This document shows positions 33,511 through 34,226 of a stretch of 34,226 nt of DNA, one piece after another (positions within the stretch are counted from its first letter, which is position 1; the number at the start of each line of letters is the position of its first letter). The notes under the pieces were generated by a model that made no database searches, had not been told where the DNA came from, and worked only from the letters and a program-made list of their open reading frames with translations. The stretch covers positions 33,202-67,427 of the forward strand of contig NW_003110484.1 in assembly GCF_000003605.2 (NCBI RefSeq). The letters are read 5' to 3'. A program made the position numbers and the translations under genes. The stretch comes from Saccoglossus kowalevskii. Lineage: Eukaryota > Hemichordata > Enteropneusta > Harrimaniidae.

Positions 33511-34226
33511 CTGCCACTACTTGTGCAATGTTGTATTGACAACCACAGCAATGTTGTATCGGTGCCACCACAGCAATGTTGTTTCGGTGCCACCACAGCA
33601 ATGTTGTATTGGTGCCACCACAGCAATGTTGTATTGGTGCCACCACAACAATGTTGTATTGGTGCCACCACGGCAATGTTGTATTGGTGCCACCACAGCA
33701 ATGTTGTATTGGTACCACCACAGCAATGTTGTGTTGGTGCCACCACAGCAATGTTGTATTGGTGCCACCACAACAATGTTGTATTGGTGCCACCACAACA
33801 ATGTTGTATTGGTGCCACCACGGCGGCAATGTTGTATTGGTGCCACCACGGCAATGTTGTATTGGTGCCACCACGGCAATGTTGTATTGGTGCCACCACG
33901 GCAATGTTGTATTGGTGCCACCACGGCAATGTTGTATTGGTGCCACTACAGCAATGTTGTATTGGTGCCACCACGGCAATGTTGTATTGGTACCATCACG
34001 GCAATGTTGTATTGGTGTCACCACAGCAATGTTGTATTGGTGCCACCACAGCAATGTTGTATCAGTGCCACCACAGCAATGTTGTATCAGTGCCACCACA
34101 GCAATGTTGTATTGGTGCCACCACAGCAATGTTGTATTGGTGCCACCACAGCAATGTTGTATTGGTGCCACCATAGCAATGTTGTATGAGTGCCACCACA
34201 GCAATGTTGTATCGGTGCCACCACTA
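33511..34226 (+). repeat. 25-bp minisatellite, runs off the window
   Basis: About 28 head-to-tail units of 25 bp start at 33526 (the first is 23 bp) and a partial unit precedes them. Each unit has CAATGTTGTATTGG followed by TGCCACCACAG. Common variants are CACGG or CACAA for CACAG, ATCGG or ATCAG for ATTGG, and one unit with an extra CGG near 33823. The unit has no stop codon on either strand. As 25 is not divisible by three, every one of the six frames stays open through the array. That fully explains the long open frames here (up to about 280 codons on the minus strand and 250 on the plus), so I do not call a gene. TGGTG-C-CACCA in each unit is a near-perfect small dyad. The right end is not seen. 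Confidence 0.95.

Noticed and set aside
33365-34204. Long overlapping frames (up to about 280 codons) with His/Cys/Trp-rich periodic peptides
   Set aside because: They are produced by a stop-free 25-bp tandem unit in all frames of both strands, with no flanking domain or start context.

Overview
This window looks like intergenic or intronic DNA from a metazoan nuclear genome, most likely an invertebrate. The evidence is compositional. The DNA is AT-rich with stop codons everywhere. It has long di-, tri- and tetranucleotide microsatellites, several minisatellites, short non-autonomous inverted-repeat transposons and CpG-rich islets. There are no operon-like strings of open frames. I cannot name the species or phylum. 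I found no protein-coding gene, tRNA, rRNA, CRISPR array or transposase that I can defend. All the longest open frames lie in tandem repeats whose units lack stop codons.

Layout. 1-7.1 kb: AT-rich DNA with one copy of a dispersed repeat (about 0.44-0.78 kb), a G-quadruplex motif, a perfect RFX X-box and a possible 64-nt non-coding exon. 7.17-8.06 kb: a pyrimidine-only 42-bp minisatellite. 8.9-9.6 kb: a hairpin, then a 415-bp MITE with TAA target duplications. 10.6-11.35 kb: two more copies of the first dispersed repeat, then a strong G4 motif. 14.5-16.0 kb: two weak coding candidates. 16.36-16.66 kb: a compound TTTA/TTCA microsatellite. 20.46-20.66 kb: two AAT arrays. 21.1-21.66 kb: a CpG-rich, promoter-like cluster (X-box, octamer, EGR-type site, CCAAT, TATA-like). 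23.2-23.9 kb: a TTAA-flanked MITE and a 50-bp CCAAT-containing minisatellite. 25.8 and 30.3 kb: further copies of that MITE. 28.0-28.2 kb: a second CpG-rich islet. 29.8-30.24 kb: a degenerate repeat array rich in ATGGC motifs. 31.3-32.65 kb: two copies of a CCAAT-bearing repeat flanking a TA microsatellite and a large foldback element. 33.3-34.2 kb: a 42-bp duplication and a 25-bp minisatellite that runs off the window.

No set of genes works together here. The interest is in the repeats: at least four apparently unclassified short mobile or dispersed families, some of which carry recognisable transcription-factor motifs. There is also an excess of RFX X-box matches and a promoter-like cluster with no visible coding gene.
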